Below are positions 22,013 through 34,000 of a stretch of DNA of 64,000 bases, one piece after another. Source of the stretch: Piscicola geometra (lineage: Eukaryota; Annelida; Clitellata; Hirudinida; Piscicolidae); assembly GCA_943735955.1 (NCBI GenBank), contig OX030970.1, positions 3,407,105 through 3,471,104 on the forward strand. Reading direction: 5' to 3'. The notes under the pieces were generated by a model. The model was not told the origin of the DNA and searched no databases. It worked only from the letters and a program-made list of their open reading frames with translations. The translations under genes were made by a program, and so were the position numbers. The stretch's first letter is position 1. Every line of letters starts with the position of its first letter.

Positions 22013-22094
22013 CCATCATCATCACCACCATCATCATCATCATCTTCACCACCATCATCATCATCATCATAGTCATCATCACCACCACCATCAC

Positions 22095-22166
<72 letters not shown>

Positions 22167-22460
22167 CCTCATCATAGGCTTATTGAAGCGATCGATGGGG
22201 CGTTATTTCTGATCTGCTTCGTGATAGATGCTTAGGCCTTGCGTGATGAAGTTATGAAGATAGGTGGATGATGCAATAATGATGATGGTGATGATGATGA
22301 TGGTGGTGATGATGATCATGATGATGATGGTGGTGGTGGTGATGATGCTGATGATGATTATGGTGGTGAGGATGATGATGGTGGTGGTCGTGATGGTGGT
22401 AGTGGTGAGGATGATGCAATAATGATGATGATGATGATGATGAATTTATCTGTTCAGGGG
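21890..22460. repeat. Facing (ATC)n and (GAT)n microsatellites
   Basis: 21890-22175 is ATC/ACC-rich on the plus strand and 22255-22440 is GAT/GGT-rich, separated by about 80 bp of unique sequence. They could pair as a long imperfect hairpin, but no exon flanks them. Confidence 0.85.
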
Positions 22461-23160
22461 GGATTTTTAACTATCCAATGCTATTGAAGCTAGAAATAAA
22501 AAGTTGCAAAACAGCAATAAAACTGATTCGAGCTCTTTCCTGTCCAGCTGATCTTCAAGACGTTCCTGAATCAATGTTCATAAAATAATTATTTTATTTA
22601 TAATTTGGTGGTTATTGTGCTTCATCGGGTTCCGGCTTTTTAAAAGAGGATTGGCTCCCTATAATATTTAAAACTCAACTTTTTATTCTATGCTAACTTC
22701 TCTGCATTCCCAGATGTTCTTCAAGCCACATAATAAAATATATTTTTCTTATTTAAGCATTTAAACATAGATGACCCAATTAATCAAAAAGTTAACTTTA
22801 TTAACCGTTAATCCGTTAACCATGAAAACAGCATATGTCAAAGATTCAATGGTAGCGGAAGTTAAGTAGTCCGTTAATGAATTGCCAAGTTAATTGAAAA
22901 GTTAAATCTTTAGCGAAAATGTCAACTTCGTTAATAAAGTTTCAACGAATTAACGGTAAGATGCCCAGCTTTCAAACTGAGTTTTTTATTGTTGAGACTG
23001 AGAACAGCTGTTGCTGCTAGGAATAACAAGAAGGGTGGTGATAAAATGGTGAAATGATGATAACAAATCACTGGAATGGCAGCAAGTGATTACTTTACTA
23101 ACTTTTAAATGTTAGTTATAAAGGCGATTTTGTAAGAATAAAAACTTAGCCAAACGGATA
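22460..23160. other. AT-rich spacer, nothing recognised
   Basis: No reading frame with protein-like composition, no structured RNA, and no clear repeat beyond short TTAAC words (22780-22960) that recur in both orientations. Confidence 0.5.
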
Positions 23161-23163
23161 AAA

Positions 23164-23405
<242 letters not shown>

Positions 23406-23409
23406 GATT

Positions 23410-25000
23410 GCTTGGGAAAAATCGAAGTGAGCGGTCTTAGGATTACCAAGTTAATTACTTCATAACCATCTCTCTTCATACCTATATTTCACATTGTGGT
23501 CTATTTTATTGTATAATTTACCATTTTATTTGAGAATTAAAATCTTTTTTGTTATTTACTCTAGCAACTGAGTGGTAAAGCCTGTTTTTCCATAAGATTT
23601 AGTAGAGATACACTACAACCCACCAAAGCTTCTAAATGGGCCTATCACCGCGTTTCTCACCTTCCAACACTTTATCATTTTTTTCTCATCTCTTTTCACT
23701 TCCTTTTTCCGAGACGTAAAATTCATTTCCAAATGTGCTTTCAAAACAGGTCATTTACACATCCACACACCCTAACCATCGAGTTGAACAAAATTATTGA
23801 GTGACCATAAATCTACTTTAGAAAACGTTTTATAAAATCTTCTTCATATTCAAAGTTTGATTTTAGCTACTTTGTCTCAATCTTCTTTGCCCTATAGTTT
23901 CTTTTTCTTGATTTATCGCTTAAACCTTCTTGAAAGGCTTTCGTACATTTCCACCAAGTATCTGCCATTAAGAGTGCCCAAGTTAATATTTAGTCTGAAT
24001 TCTCGAATACATTTTAATACTTTTTGAAACGCTATTCAGTCAAAAGAACCGTAAAAAACTATATTATGAAGCCTGATTATGGCATATTGTTCATTTACTA
24101 TTTTCTGATCCTCAAAGTGAGATTTACTGCTTCTGAAGACGGCATGCGTGATCATTTGATCTTCAAATGATGAATGTATAAAAGATTAAGGGTGTTTCTA
24201 GGAAGAATTGATCCTTGCACAAAAACCCTATAAGCAGAGCTAATGAAAAATGAGTCATCATTTTTATGAGCAAATTTTTAATTTTGAAAAAAAATTGAAG
24301 CAAGTTAGAATAAGAAAAGTTCAAGGTCAATTATTGGGGTTTGTAGTCCTTTTTGAGACGAGTATTTTTTTGTGTGTGTTGCAACTTTGTTTAGAGTTGT
24401 TTCAGTAGTTGATTTTATAGGTGTGGATTTTTTTATTGGTGAATGGTTGAAGAAACAGTGGGTGGTTTGGGAGGTTGAGGGGGTGGTGGTTAGGTAGTGG
24501 CTTGTCAAGTGAAGATGGTTGGTTCAATTAGTGGATTTAGTTTAAAACGTCTTGGTTTAGTTAACAGACTAGTAAGTACCTGCATCTTAGCTTTTGAAAT
24601 ATTTTTTTATTTTTTAATATTTTAAAAGTAAATGATAATTAAATGCACCCAATCAACCTTCAACCGTCCTCTCTGCCACCAAATCAACTTGGTATGTATA
24701 TGAAGGTTGACTCACCAATAAGACACAAAATTAAATAAGCCTTTTAAAGTGATTTGAGGCAGAAAAAGACTAAATAAAATAGAATTTTCAAACTATGATG
24801 AAGATATTCAAAAGATTCAATACTAATACTTGAAGATTCTCATAACTTTGAGGAGCCTTGTGTATTTCACACACCGAAGTTCAATGGATCCAAGCATTGA
24901 GCCTTCTTTAGAAAAATGTTTATTAATATACATTTAAAATAGAAATACTCCTAATACAAGGAATTAAAAAAACCTTTTTAAGAAAATACAATTAAATCAG
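23410..25000. other. Gene-poor spacer with one signal-peptide-like start at 24066
   Basis: Mostly AT-rich DNA. At 24066 an ATG opens a frame starting MKPDYGILFIYYFLILKVRF, which resembles a signal peptide and then stops within 35 codons. It could be the first exon of the candidate gene at 25060-25555, but no donor gave a clean in-phase join. Confidence 0.35.
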
Positions 25001-25059
25001 ATTGGTCATTTACGAAAATTTCACAAGGCAATATAGACTATATTACATAGTTAGCGTAG

Positions 25060-25241
25060 GGGGCTTCCTCACTCAAAAGAAGCTCTTGTGGTCATTCATT
25101 GCATGTTTGCGGATGAGAAAAATGCGTTTAAAAATTGCTTTTTCCGTTGCCATCCGGGAGTCGCTAAGAGTATGTGGCTACAAGCCTGAAAGACCGGTGA
25201 CGTCATCGTTCTCATCATCACCATCATTATCAACATCATCG

Positions 25242-25272
<31 letters not shown>

Positions 25273-25314
25273 CATCTTCATCAACATCATCATCATCATC
25301 ATCCTCATCATCAA

Positions 25315-25377
<63 letters not shown>

Positions 25378-25555
25378 GATCGAGTGGGCGCAGACAAGAG
25401 GTCGCTACGACGTAACGACAGAAGCAACTTCTACCATTTTCAATCTTTCAGTGGTTGCATCAATGCGAAATCTCGTTGCAAAATGCTTAGAACTAGAATA
25501 TTACAAGTTTGCCGCGCATATGGCTTTCACTCCAATGACCCTCCAGAAGTTGTAA
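25060..25555 (+). CDS. Unrecognised two-exon gene fragment, possibly a small secreted protein
   Basis: I do not recognise this. Two stretches have protein-like composition: 25060-25169, reading GLPHSKEALVVIHCMFADEK and NAFKNCFFRCHPGVAK, and 25401-25555, reading SRYDVTTEATSTIFNLSVVA, SMRNLVAKCLELEYYK and FAAHMAFTPMTLQKL to a TAA. They join in phase across a 231-bp intron (donor GTATGT at 25170, acceptor AG at 25399-25400) made largely of ATC repeat, like introns of confirmed genes here. Four Cys in the first part hint at an extracellular protein. The 5' end is unresolved; a possible signal-peptide exon lies at 24066. It may equally be a chance pairing of open frames or a decayed gene. Confidence 0.35.
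25205..25377. repeat. (ATC)n microsatellite
   Basis: ATC repeat on the plus strand. If the flanking gene candidate is real, this is its intron. Confidence 0.92.
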
Positions 25556-25841
25556 GAAAAGTGTTAAAAAAAATAATTTCGAAATTGATTATTTATTATA
25601 ATAATCTCATGTTACAACTTGAAAAAAAAAAGAATGGAACAGTAAGCGAGAGAAATCAAGAAAGCATACAAAGACATTATATAACGATTCCCTTTACCTG
25701 TCCAGTCGTAGTAGTCATTTATTCAGAGATTAAGTTGCTTTTGGCAGCACCTATCTCTTCTCAAAAACTGTCCAGTTACTAGGGTATGTGGCAATTAAAC
25801 CCACGACATATGGCTATAATCCGTGATTCGTAGAGAGATAT

Positions 25842-25925
25842 AACAGTACATAACAGTACATAACAGTAGATAACATTACATAACAGTAGATAACATTACA
25901 TAATAGTAGATAACATAGGAAGCTT
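25842..25925. repeat. ATAACAGTAGATAACATTAC tandem repeat
   Basis: Short units of ATAACAGTAC / ATAACAGTAG / ATAACATTAC (10 and 20 bp) repeated about eight times. Confidence 0.85.
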
Positions 25926-25929
25926 TAAG

Positions 25930-27800
25930 GAAGGGAATATAACAAGATGCAAGATTATGCAACCAGTTACATAACGCTACAACAGGACATAACAATACGC
26001 AGGAGTCAAAAGAAAGACACAACAAGATGCAAGAGCACAAAGGGAGATACAAGAGTGGCATGGCAAGTAACAAATGCCTTCAATAACATCGCAGTAACAG
26101 CAGACGATCGATACGATAACTAGAGATTTATTGCGCAGTACTCCGTACTGGTGTTAATCTGGCTATTTTGTAGTGCAAGAATGGGCGAGGTATGAGAGGA
26201 TTTGTATTAAATTAGTTCTTTTATTTAACATTTAATAATAGTTTTTTATTTAATTTTAAATTAACATTTTTTATTTTTGTATTGTTTATTTAATAGTATT
26301 TTCAGTTGGATGAGTTTACGGTACTGGTCATCTGAAAAGACTCGACTAAATCGATGAAATTTGTTTATTTAGTTTTAAAATTAATTTAAATAATTTAAAT
26401 ATTAATTTATTAAGTTGTGAAAATATAAATATGAAATTTTTAAAATTTATTGTATATTTTAAAAATAAAATTTCATTATTATTTTATTTCATGAGTTGTA
26501 TCTAATTTTTGATATTAATATTTAAAACAAATTATCTTCTATTTTCGAGAACAAATGAAGATGGGGTAAAAAAACCAAATGAATTTTTCTTTTAACTACC
26601 ACTCATATATGAAGGGTTTTTATGAAATATTTATTTTGCAACTCATTTAAAAATTAAGAATTGAAAATTCAGTAAAGTATCGTACAATAAAATAAATACA
26701 AGGGAATAGAATATAATATAATAAAATAATGAACTCGACATACAAGTTTTTATTTAAAAATTTCAAGCGATAACTTGCTTCAAACTCCAATGGGAAAAAA
26801 CAAAAAAAGCATATGAATAAAAATAATTTATTATTATTATTATTATTATTATATAGCTATATAATAATTATATAATAGTATTATAAGCAGCAATAAACCT
26901 ATTAAACAATTTATCATGTTTATTAATCATTATAGCATCATTAGTTTAATAATATTATTATTATCACAAAAAAAAATTAGGCTGTAGATAAGCTAGATGA
27001 ATAATTTTTTATAAAAAAGCAAGCATTGATTCGATGGCGGCGAGAAAGCTTAAAAGAAAACTTATAATCAATAACCACCCACTCTTCTCTTGCCACCCCT
27101 ACCCTTCTTCTAGCTATCATACTTACCCTTCTCAAAGCTCTCACATTTTCACTCTCTCTCTCCCCCCCCCCCCCTCCCCCCTCATCTCTTGCACCATGTT
27201 TTATTTTTTAAGACATCGATTAAGTGTTGGCATTGGGCGCTATATAAGGAGTGAGAGGCTGAGTGAAGGCAAGTTGGCTGGAGTCACATCCTAGTCAAAA
27301 TTGTGTGCGAGAAATTACTGTGTCGATGTGAGTTGGTGGTGGTAGTTAGATGGGTTTTTTTAATTTATTAATTTTTAATGAGTTTTTATTTACTAATAAA
27401 TGTTTTCTTAATAAATTATTATATTACATTAAATTAGTTAAACTTTTAAATGAGTTTTCATAGAATAGTATTTGTTTTTTTATGCCTGGGTAGTTTTTAA
27501 AAGAAAAAGTAAATTCTTGGTAAATTTTTTTTACTTCTAGAACTGCTATTACAAATCTCATTAAAGTTGTATGTTTAATTGCTTTCAAGGGTGTGTGGTT
27601 GAAATAGGTGTTTTGTTTTATGAGTATTTGTTGCTGAATTTTATAAAATGTATTAAGTTTTTTAGTGTTGATTTGATATGGCGGTGTGTAACTATATGGA
27701 AAAAAGTTATTGTATTATTTTTAGTTTTTATATATTTTATGACAAAGTATCTTCAGTTTATACTTTTTCTGTTTTTGAGGTATCTTTTGTTTGAACCAAA
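25930..27800. other. AT-rich spacer, no supported gene
   Basis: Very AT-rich with homopolymer runs and a short TTA/ATT repeat near 26829-26855. A small frame from 27034 (MAARKLKRKL) soon runs into a CTCTC/poly-C tract and shows no conserved motif or splice support. Nothing annotated. Confidence 0.55.
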
Positions 27801-27803
27801 CTA

Positions 27804-27985
27804 ATTACAGATATTCTGCATAACTAGAACTATAATTATAATTAAATTATACAAACAATTAAAGATATTCTGCATAACTAGAACTATAATTATAATTAAA
27901 TTATACAAACAATTACAGATATTCTGCATAACTAGAACTATAATTATAATTAAATTACACAAACAATTACAGATATTCTGCATAC
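27804..27985. repeat. 54-bp tandem repeat just upstream of the giant secreted-protein gene
   Basis: Three full copies and one partial copy of a 54-bp AT-rich unit beginning ACAGATATTCTGCATAACTA, almost identical to each other. The last copy ends about 50 bp before the start codon at 28034, so it would lie in or next to the promoter or 5' UTR. Confidence 0.9.
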
Positions 27986-28033
27986 CCACAAAGCAATACT
28001 GACCGGAAATCATATTTAAGGCGGCGAAACAAG

Positions 28034-31000
28034 ATGGCGCCTTCTATACCTATGACGTCATCAATTTTTTTGGTCTTACTACTTGCCGCACCTCTCAAAC
28101 TGACCACCGCAGAGTGAGATGAATGTTGCTTTTTTGAGCATAAAATGTTTTTTGGTAATTTTTCGCTGCTTTAACCGATTTTTTTTACAATTGAATTTAT
28201 ATTCGCCATATTTCGTAACTACATATCGAGATTTATTTTAAAGTTAAAACTAAATAACTTATATGTATATAATTTTTAAAAACTAATTTTAAATTAATAT
28301 AATTAAATTGACTTTAGCTTAAATTTGTTCATCAAAACTTTAATTTAGAAATCCTAATTAATCGTTGTTTTATTTCTAATCAGCGACCTTGCGACCTTTC
28401 CGGAGACTAACCCACACTGTGAGTTTGGTCATAAGAGATGATGATAGTGGTGTTGATGATAGTGGTGGTGATGATAGTGGTGGTGATGATAGTGGTGGTG
28501 ATGATGATAGTGGTGTTGATGATGATAGTGGTGGTGATGGAGGTGGTGTTGATGATAGTGGTGGTGATGATAGTGGTGTTGATGATAGTGGTGGTGGTGA
28601 TGATAGTGGTGGTGTTGATGATAGTGGTGGAGATGATAGTGGTGATGATGATGGTGGTAAAGATGGTGAATTTTAAAAATATGGTTTTTTGTAAGGATTC
28701 AAATAAATCCAAACACAAATCAACACCCACAAACAACACTAACAACAATCATACCAACACTAACAAAAACCAACACCAGCATTAACAATTACACCAACAC
28801 CAACAACCAACAAACAACAACAACACTACCCCAACAAACAACAACAAAACCACCCCCAACAACAAAACATCAACAAAAACAACAAAACCACCACCCAACA
28901 ACAAAAACAACAACCCCATACAGTCTACGACGACTTTGGTCAGAAGATTTGTTATGGACTCGGCAAAGACTACTACAAAACATTCGACGGAGCTGAGTAC
29001 TACTATCAAGGTGGTGATGGTGGTGATGATTGTGATGCCGATGGTTGTGATGATTGTGATAATGATGGTGGTGGTGATGATTGTGATGCCGATGGGGGTG
29101 ATAATTGGGATAGTTGTGATTGTGGTTGTGGTTATACTGTTTTTATACTTTTCGGATATGAGATATTGTATTTATGCCTCATTCCCACCTTCACTCTCAC
29201 CACCATTACCACCACCACCATCATCACCACCACCACCACCATCATCACCATCATCACCATCATCACCACCATCACCACCACCACCACCCTCACCAGCATC
29301 ATCATCACCATCACCACCACCATCACCACTATCACCACCACCTTCATCATAATTACCACCATCACCAACATCACCATCACCACCATCACCATCATCACCA
29401 TCATCACCATCATCACCATCATCACCATCATCATCATCATCATCATCAGGATGTTGTCAGTACACTCTGCTGGAGGACGCTGTGAGATGGATCTCAGCAA
29501 AGCATCTTGATTGTGAAACCGGCTCCAAGGTCTCTTTTTTTGCTTTTCATTATTATTACTATTCCTATTTTTTATTGTTTTTAGTTTTTCTAATAATAAT
29601 AAAAAGTTTGTTATTAGTATTAATTTTCCTGGTTTAATTCATTAAAAGGCCGTATTAATTTATGAAACCATACCCTCAATTCAGTTCATGCGATTATTTA
29701 ATAAGTTCAAATTTATATTTACCATACATTTAAAACTGTTTCACTTTTCATCGATCACCTCATTCTATGTAAATTACCTTACAACATGTCCCTTACCTCA
29801 CTCTACGCCATTTACATCACTTCTCCACACCTCACCTACCTCCACACCTCACCTACCTCCACACCTCACCTACCTCCACACCTCACCTCACCTCCACACC
29901 TCACCTCACCTCCACACTTCACCTCACCTCCACACCTCCTCTACCTCCACACCTCACCTACCTCCACACCACACCTCCACACCTCATCTACCTCCACACC
30001 TCACTCCACCTCCACACCTCACTCCACCTCCACACCTCCACACCTCTCACCATTCCAGGAGTTCACCATCCAACCCGATGGCACACACAAGATCATTGCC
30101 AGTTGCGACAAGATCGTTCACAATGGCGAGACTGCTGTGGTGAACAATCTAAACAATGGATACTCCAGTGGAGGTTGGTGGATGGGATGGTTGGTTAATG
30201 GGTGATTGGTTGGGATGGGTTGGGATGGGTTGGTTAATGGGTGGTTGGTTGGCTTTGGTTGGGATGGGTTGGTTAATGGGTGATTGGTTGGGATGGGTTA
30301 GTTAATGGGTGATTGGTTGGGGTGGGTTGGTTAATGGGTGATTGGTTGAGATGGGTTGGTTACTGGGTGATTGGGTGGGTGGTTTGATTAGGATTAGATG
30401 GTTTGGTGGGTTGGTTGGAGTGGTTGGTTAGATGCGTTGGTGGTTAGTTAGATGGGTTGATTAAATGACTGGGCTGTTGGATGGTTGGTTGGTTGGGTTA
30501 GTGGATGGTTGGATGGGTTGGTTGGTTGTATTGGCTGGTAGGTCATTGTTTGAATTCGTCTTTTCCTATTTTTTCCACCACCACCACCACTCTACAACAA
30601 TCAACCCCAAGCATTCCCCCACCACAGCCCTCCGAATCAGCAAAGTTGGCGACTACTACGTCCTCTCCTACGGAACCACCACGTTCGGTTGGGACTGCGA
30701 TGGGTCTTGGTTCATCGAAGTGACCGACGCTGCATCCGCTCCCGACAGTCTCGAGAAGTACAAGGGACTCTGTGGAAACCACGATGGCGTTGCCGAGAGT
30801 AAGTGATTGGTGTGGTGGGTTGGGGTTTGTGTTGGGGGTTTATGGGTGTGTGTATTTGTGTTTGGGGGTGGGAGGGTTTGTGAGTATGTGTGTGTGTGTG
30901 TGTGTGGGGGGGGGGGAGGGGAGGAGAGGGGAGGGAGCGTGAGTGTGTGTGTTTGTGGGGAGAGGGAGGGGGAGTATTTAGGGATTTATGTGATTATTAT

Positions 31001-34000
31001 ATATATAAATGGCTATGCATATAGGCTGTGTATTAATTGTCTTTTATTTAATTACTAAAGATAAATTTCGTTAAATGAGTTAATGTGACTAAAGGCTACT
31101 ACAAAGACCTCAAACGTTCTATCGAGTAGCATTATATTTAAGTCTTCGATATCAATACCAAAAATAAAACTATTCTAGGTTATTATTTGTTCAAATAAAC
31201 TTTCTAAAATAATTCTTTCAAAATAAATGTTTGAATAATTAGAATATTACCCTAAACTAGACGTCTTTTCTGCTTAATGGCCGATCCAGATTGATTTTCT
31301 GATGTTTTGAATCAGTGCTCGAGTGGCTATAACATCGATTTTGTGTTTATTCAGAAATGCATGATTGGCAGATTTCTATGAAGACGTATTTTCATAAAAA
31401 TTAGTATTTCTGAAAATGTTCTTAATCATAAAAGTGCAATAAATGGCTGTTTACTACATAAATATGTTTTTGCGTTTTGAAACATATTTTTCCCATAAAT
31501 TTTATATTTTCTTGGGTATCAAAACCTATATTTTTTTGTGACTTCAATTTGCATCTGCAAACAGCGCTCATCAATAAAACAAAAATAATTAATTTAATTA
31601 ATTAATAAATAATTAATTTATTCAACTCTTTAATAATTAAATATTCCTTAATTAACTAATTAATTTATTCATTCATTCATTCATCCAGACGACCTCAAGA
31701 TAGCGGACAAGGATGTTGGGGTTCTTATTTACGGAGATGCTCAAAGCTTCGACGACGGAACGGTAAATGAAATCAAATAGATCAATTCACTCTCGAGTTC
31801 TACCTTCTTTCTTCAACAACCCCATTCCACGTCTATCCTTCCATACCTTCTTTTCGCTACTTTTCCTTCTCTTTCTCACCCACCATCAACCCCCCCCCCA
31901 CCCTTTTTTCTCAGTGCCCAGAAACACTTCCCTACGCTGACCAATGCACTGACGACGAAGTTCTGCAGCAAGGAAAAGAGGCCTGTGCCATCATCACCAA
32001 GGCCCCTTTCAGCGCCTGTCATGATAAGGTTACTTTCTTTGTCTTTGTCTTTGAAGAGAGAGAACTCTTTTTTTTAATGAAATGTGAATGAGGTTTCAAG
32101 TTGATTTGAATTGATTTTGTGTCAAATCTTTAAATTATTTTCATCAACTCTCATCCATCTCATTCCACCTTCATCCCTCCTATTTCCACCCTCATTCCAT
32201 CCCATTTCCAACCTCATTCCATCCCATTTCCACACTCAGTTGAGCTACAAAAACTTCTACGCTCGCTGTGTTCAAGCCTTTTGCGTGAGCGGCGAAAAAG
32301 GAGTTTGTGAGGTTTTGTCTCAGTACAGTTTGATGTGTTCAAAGAGAGGGGTGGTTGTCAGCTGGAGGAGCGATTCACTATGCCGTGAGTGGTTGTTTAA
32401 TCAGGGTGGTTTGGACGGTTAAATGTGTGGATACAAAAAACATTATAAAAGTTTTTTTAATGGTTGGGAAGATAATTGTTATTTGGGTTTGTTCATTTCC
32501 AATTAAAAGTTTCAACATAGAAATTTAAAACTCCAACCCAACCTAAACTCAATCTTATCTCCCTCCCCTCACTTATCAACTTCATCTCACTCCAAATCTA
32601 TTCTCATCCCATCCCAATCAAATACCTCTTCACCTCACTCCAACCCCTCCTCAAACAATCCCTCAGCCGTCTCCTGCAAGAACACAGACATGATTTTTAA
32701 AGAAGACCTCTCCACCTGCACACCCTCCTGCGTCAACATCGAAGCCACCGACACATGCACGCCTGACCGTTTGTTGCCCGGCTGCACGTGCAAAAGTGGC
32801 TATTCAGACGGCGACAACTGCTTCGAGCCTAAAGATTGTCCGTGTGTGTACAAAGGGATCACGTACGCAGCTGGAGAGTCTATCCCGAGTGATTGTAACA
32901 CATGGTAAGTGGAAGGATGAGGTTTTTATGGATGTGGTAGTGTTGTTTTTTGGTGTTTATTTTGAGGTCGTTACGGGGTTTTCGTCTCAACAATTAGTTT
33001 CACTTCAACATTCCAATTTCCATCAATGTCTTCTCTTCCCAACCCTACAGCACTTGTCAGTTCGGGCAATGGCAGTGCACAAAGAAGTTATGCGCGCACA
33101 GTTGCAGCATTGTCGGTCTTGAGCACGTGACCACGTTTGACGGCCTCTACTACTCCTTCCAAACACCCACTTGTGGCTACACACTGGTGGAGGTGAGTGT
33201 GGAGGTTTGGTGGAGGTGTGGTGGAGGTGAGTGTGGAGGTTTGGTGGAGGTGTGGTGGAGGTGAGTGTGGTGCTGTAAGGTAAATGTGTTGATGGAAGCT
33301 TGGGGTGATGATGATGATGGATTGAGAAGATAATGTAATAACACTAATTAAGAAAAGAATTCTCATTCTATCTTCTCGTTTACCCAAACACACAGACATA
33401 CACCAAGGCGAGTCTCGAAGGAGATTTGAAAATCTCGATGCGCACAAAACAAGCGGGTGGACCCGACACTCTGCAGACGAGGCCCGTTCAATTGAAAGTC
33501 GAGACCGGAGTAAACTCGATCGGAAACCAGACGATTCTAGTCAAGATCGTGAACGGAGACTTCTTCGTCACGGTCAATTCGCAAACTCAAGATTTGTCCA
33601 TGGTACCTTACTCCAGTGACAACTGCATTGTGACGCTCTTTGGAGGAACGTATGTCGTGGTGCAAGGAAAGGGTTTCCAAGCTAGAATCAGCAAAGATGG
33701 AGACATTTTCCTCAGGATCGGACCGCAATATTACACAATGGTTTGTTATATTTTATTTAATCAATAATTAAAATAATTATATTTATATTTGGGTGAATAA
33801 TAAGTGAAGACAATGTGGTGATTAAAATTGCCTTATATAAAAAGAAAATAATTAATCTGATAAGTTTTTTTAAAGACTGAAAGCCTAAGTAGTTAACAAC
33901 TATGTAACTAACTAGTTAATTTAATTAACCTCATTCACCAGACGAACGGTTTGTGCGGAAATTACAATCAAAAAGTCGACGATGAATTTTTGACAAGAGC

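Larger units (their letters stand above)
28034..32384 (+). other. Giant gene, exons 1-9: signal peptide, VWD1, C8-1
   Basis: Exons: 28034-28113, 28384-28418, 28924-29010, 29450-29529, 30059-30173, 30628-30798, 31689-31762, 31915-32028 and 32240-32384. VWD1 shows KICYGLGKDYYKTFDGAEYY, then CCQYTLLEDAV, FTIQPDGTHKIIASC and KYKGLCGNHDGVAE, whose Asp/Asn residues fit a Ca2+-type loop. C8-1 runs from CPETLPYADQC to SWRSDSLC with spaced Cys (EACAIITKAPFSACHDK, FYARCVQAFC). The residue before GLCG is Lys, so the CGLC form is absent. Confidence 0.85.

Noticed and set aside
21890..22460. Facing ATC and GAT repeats as an intron of a hidden gene
   Set aside because: The flanking unique sequence showed no protein-like exon in any phase.
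27034..27294. 86-residue frame starting MAARKLKRKL
   Set aside because: Runs into a TCTC/poly-C tract, has no conserved motif and no splice-linked partner; treated as chance.
27804..27985. CRISPR-like direct repeats
   Set aside because: No spacers between the units; simple tandem repeat in an animal genome.
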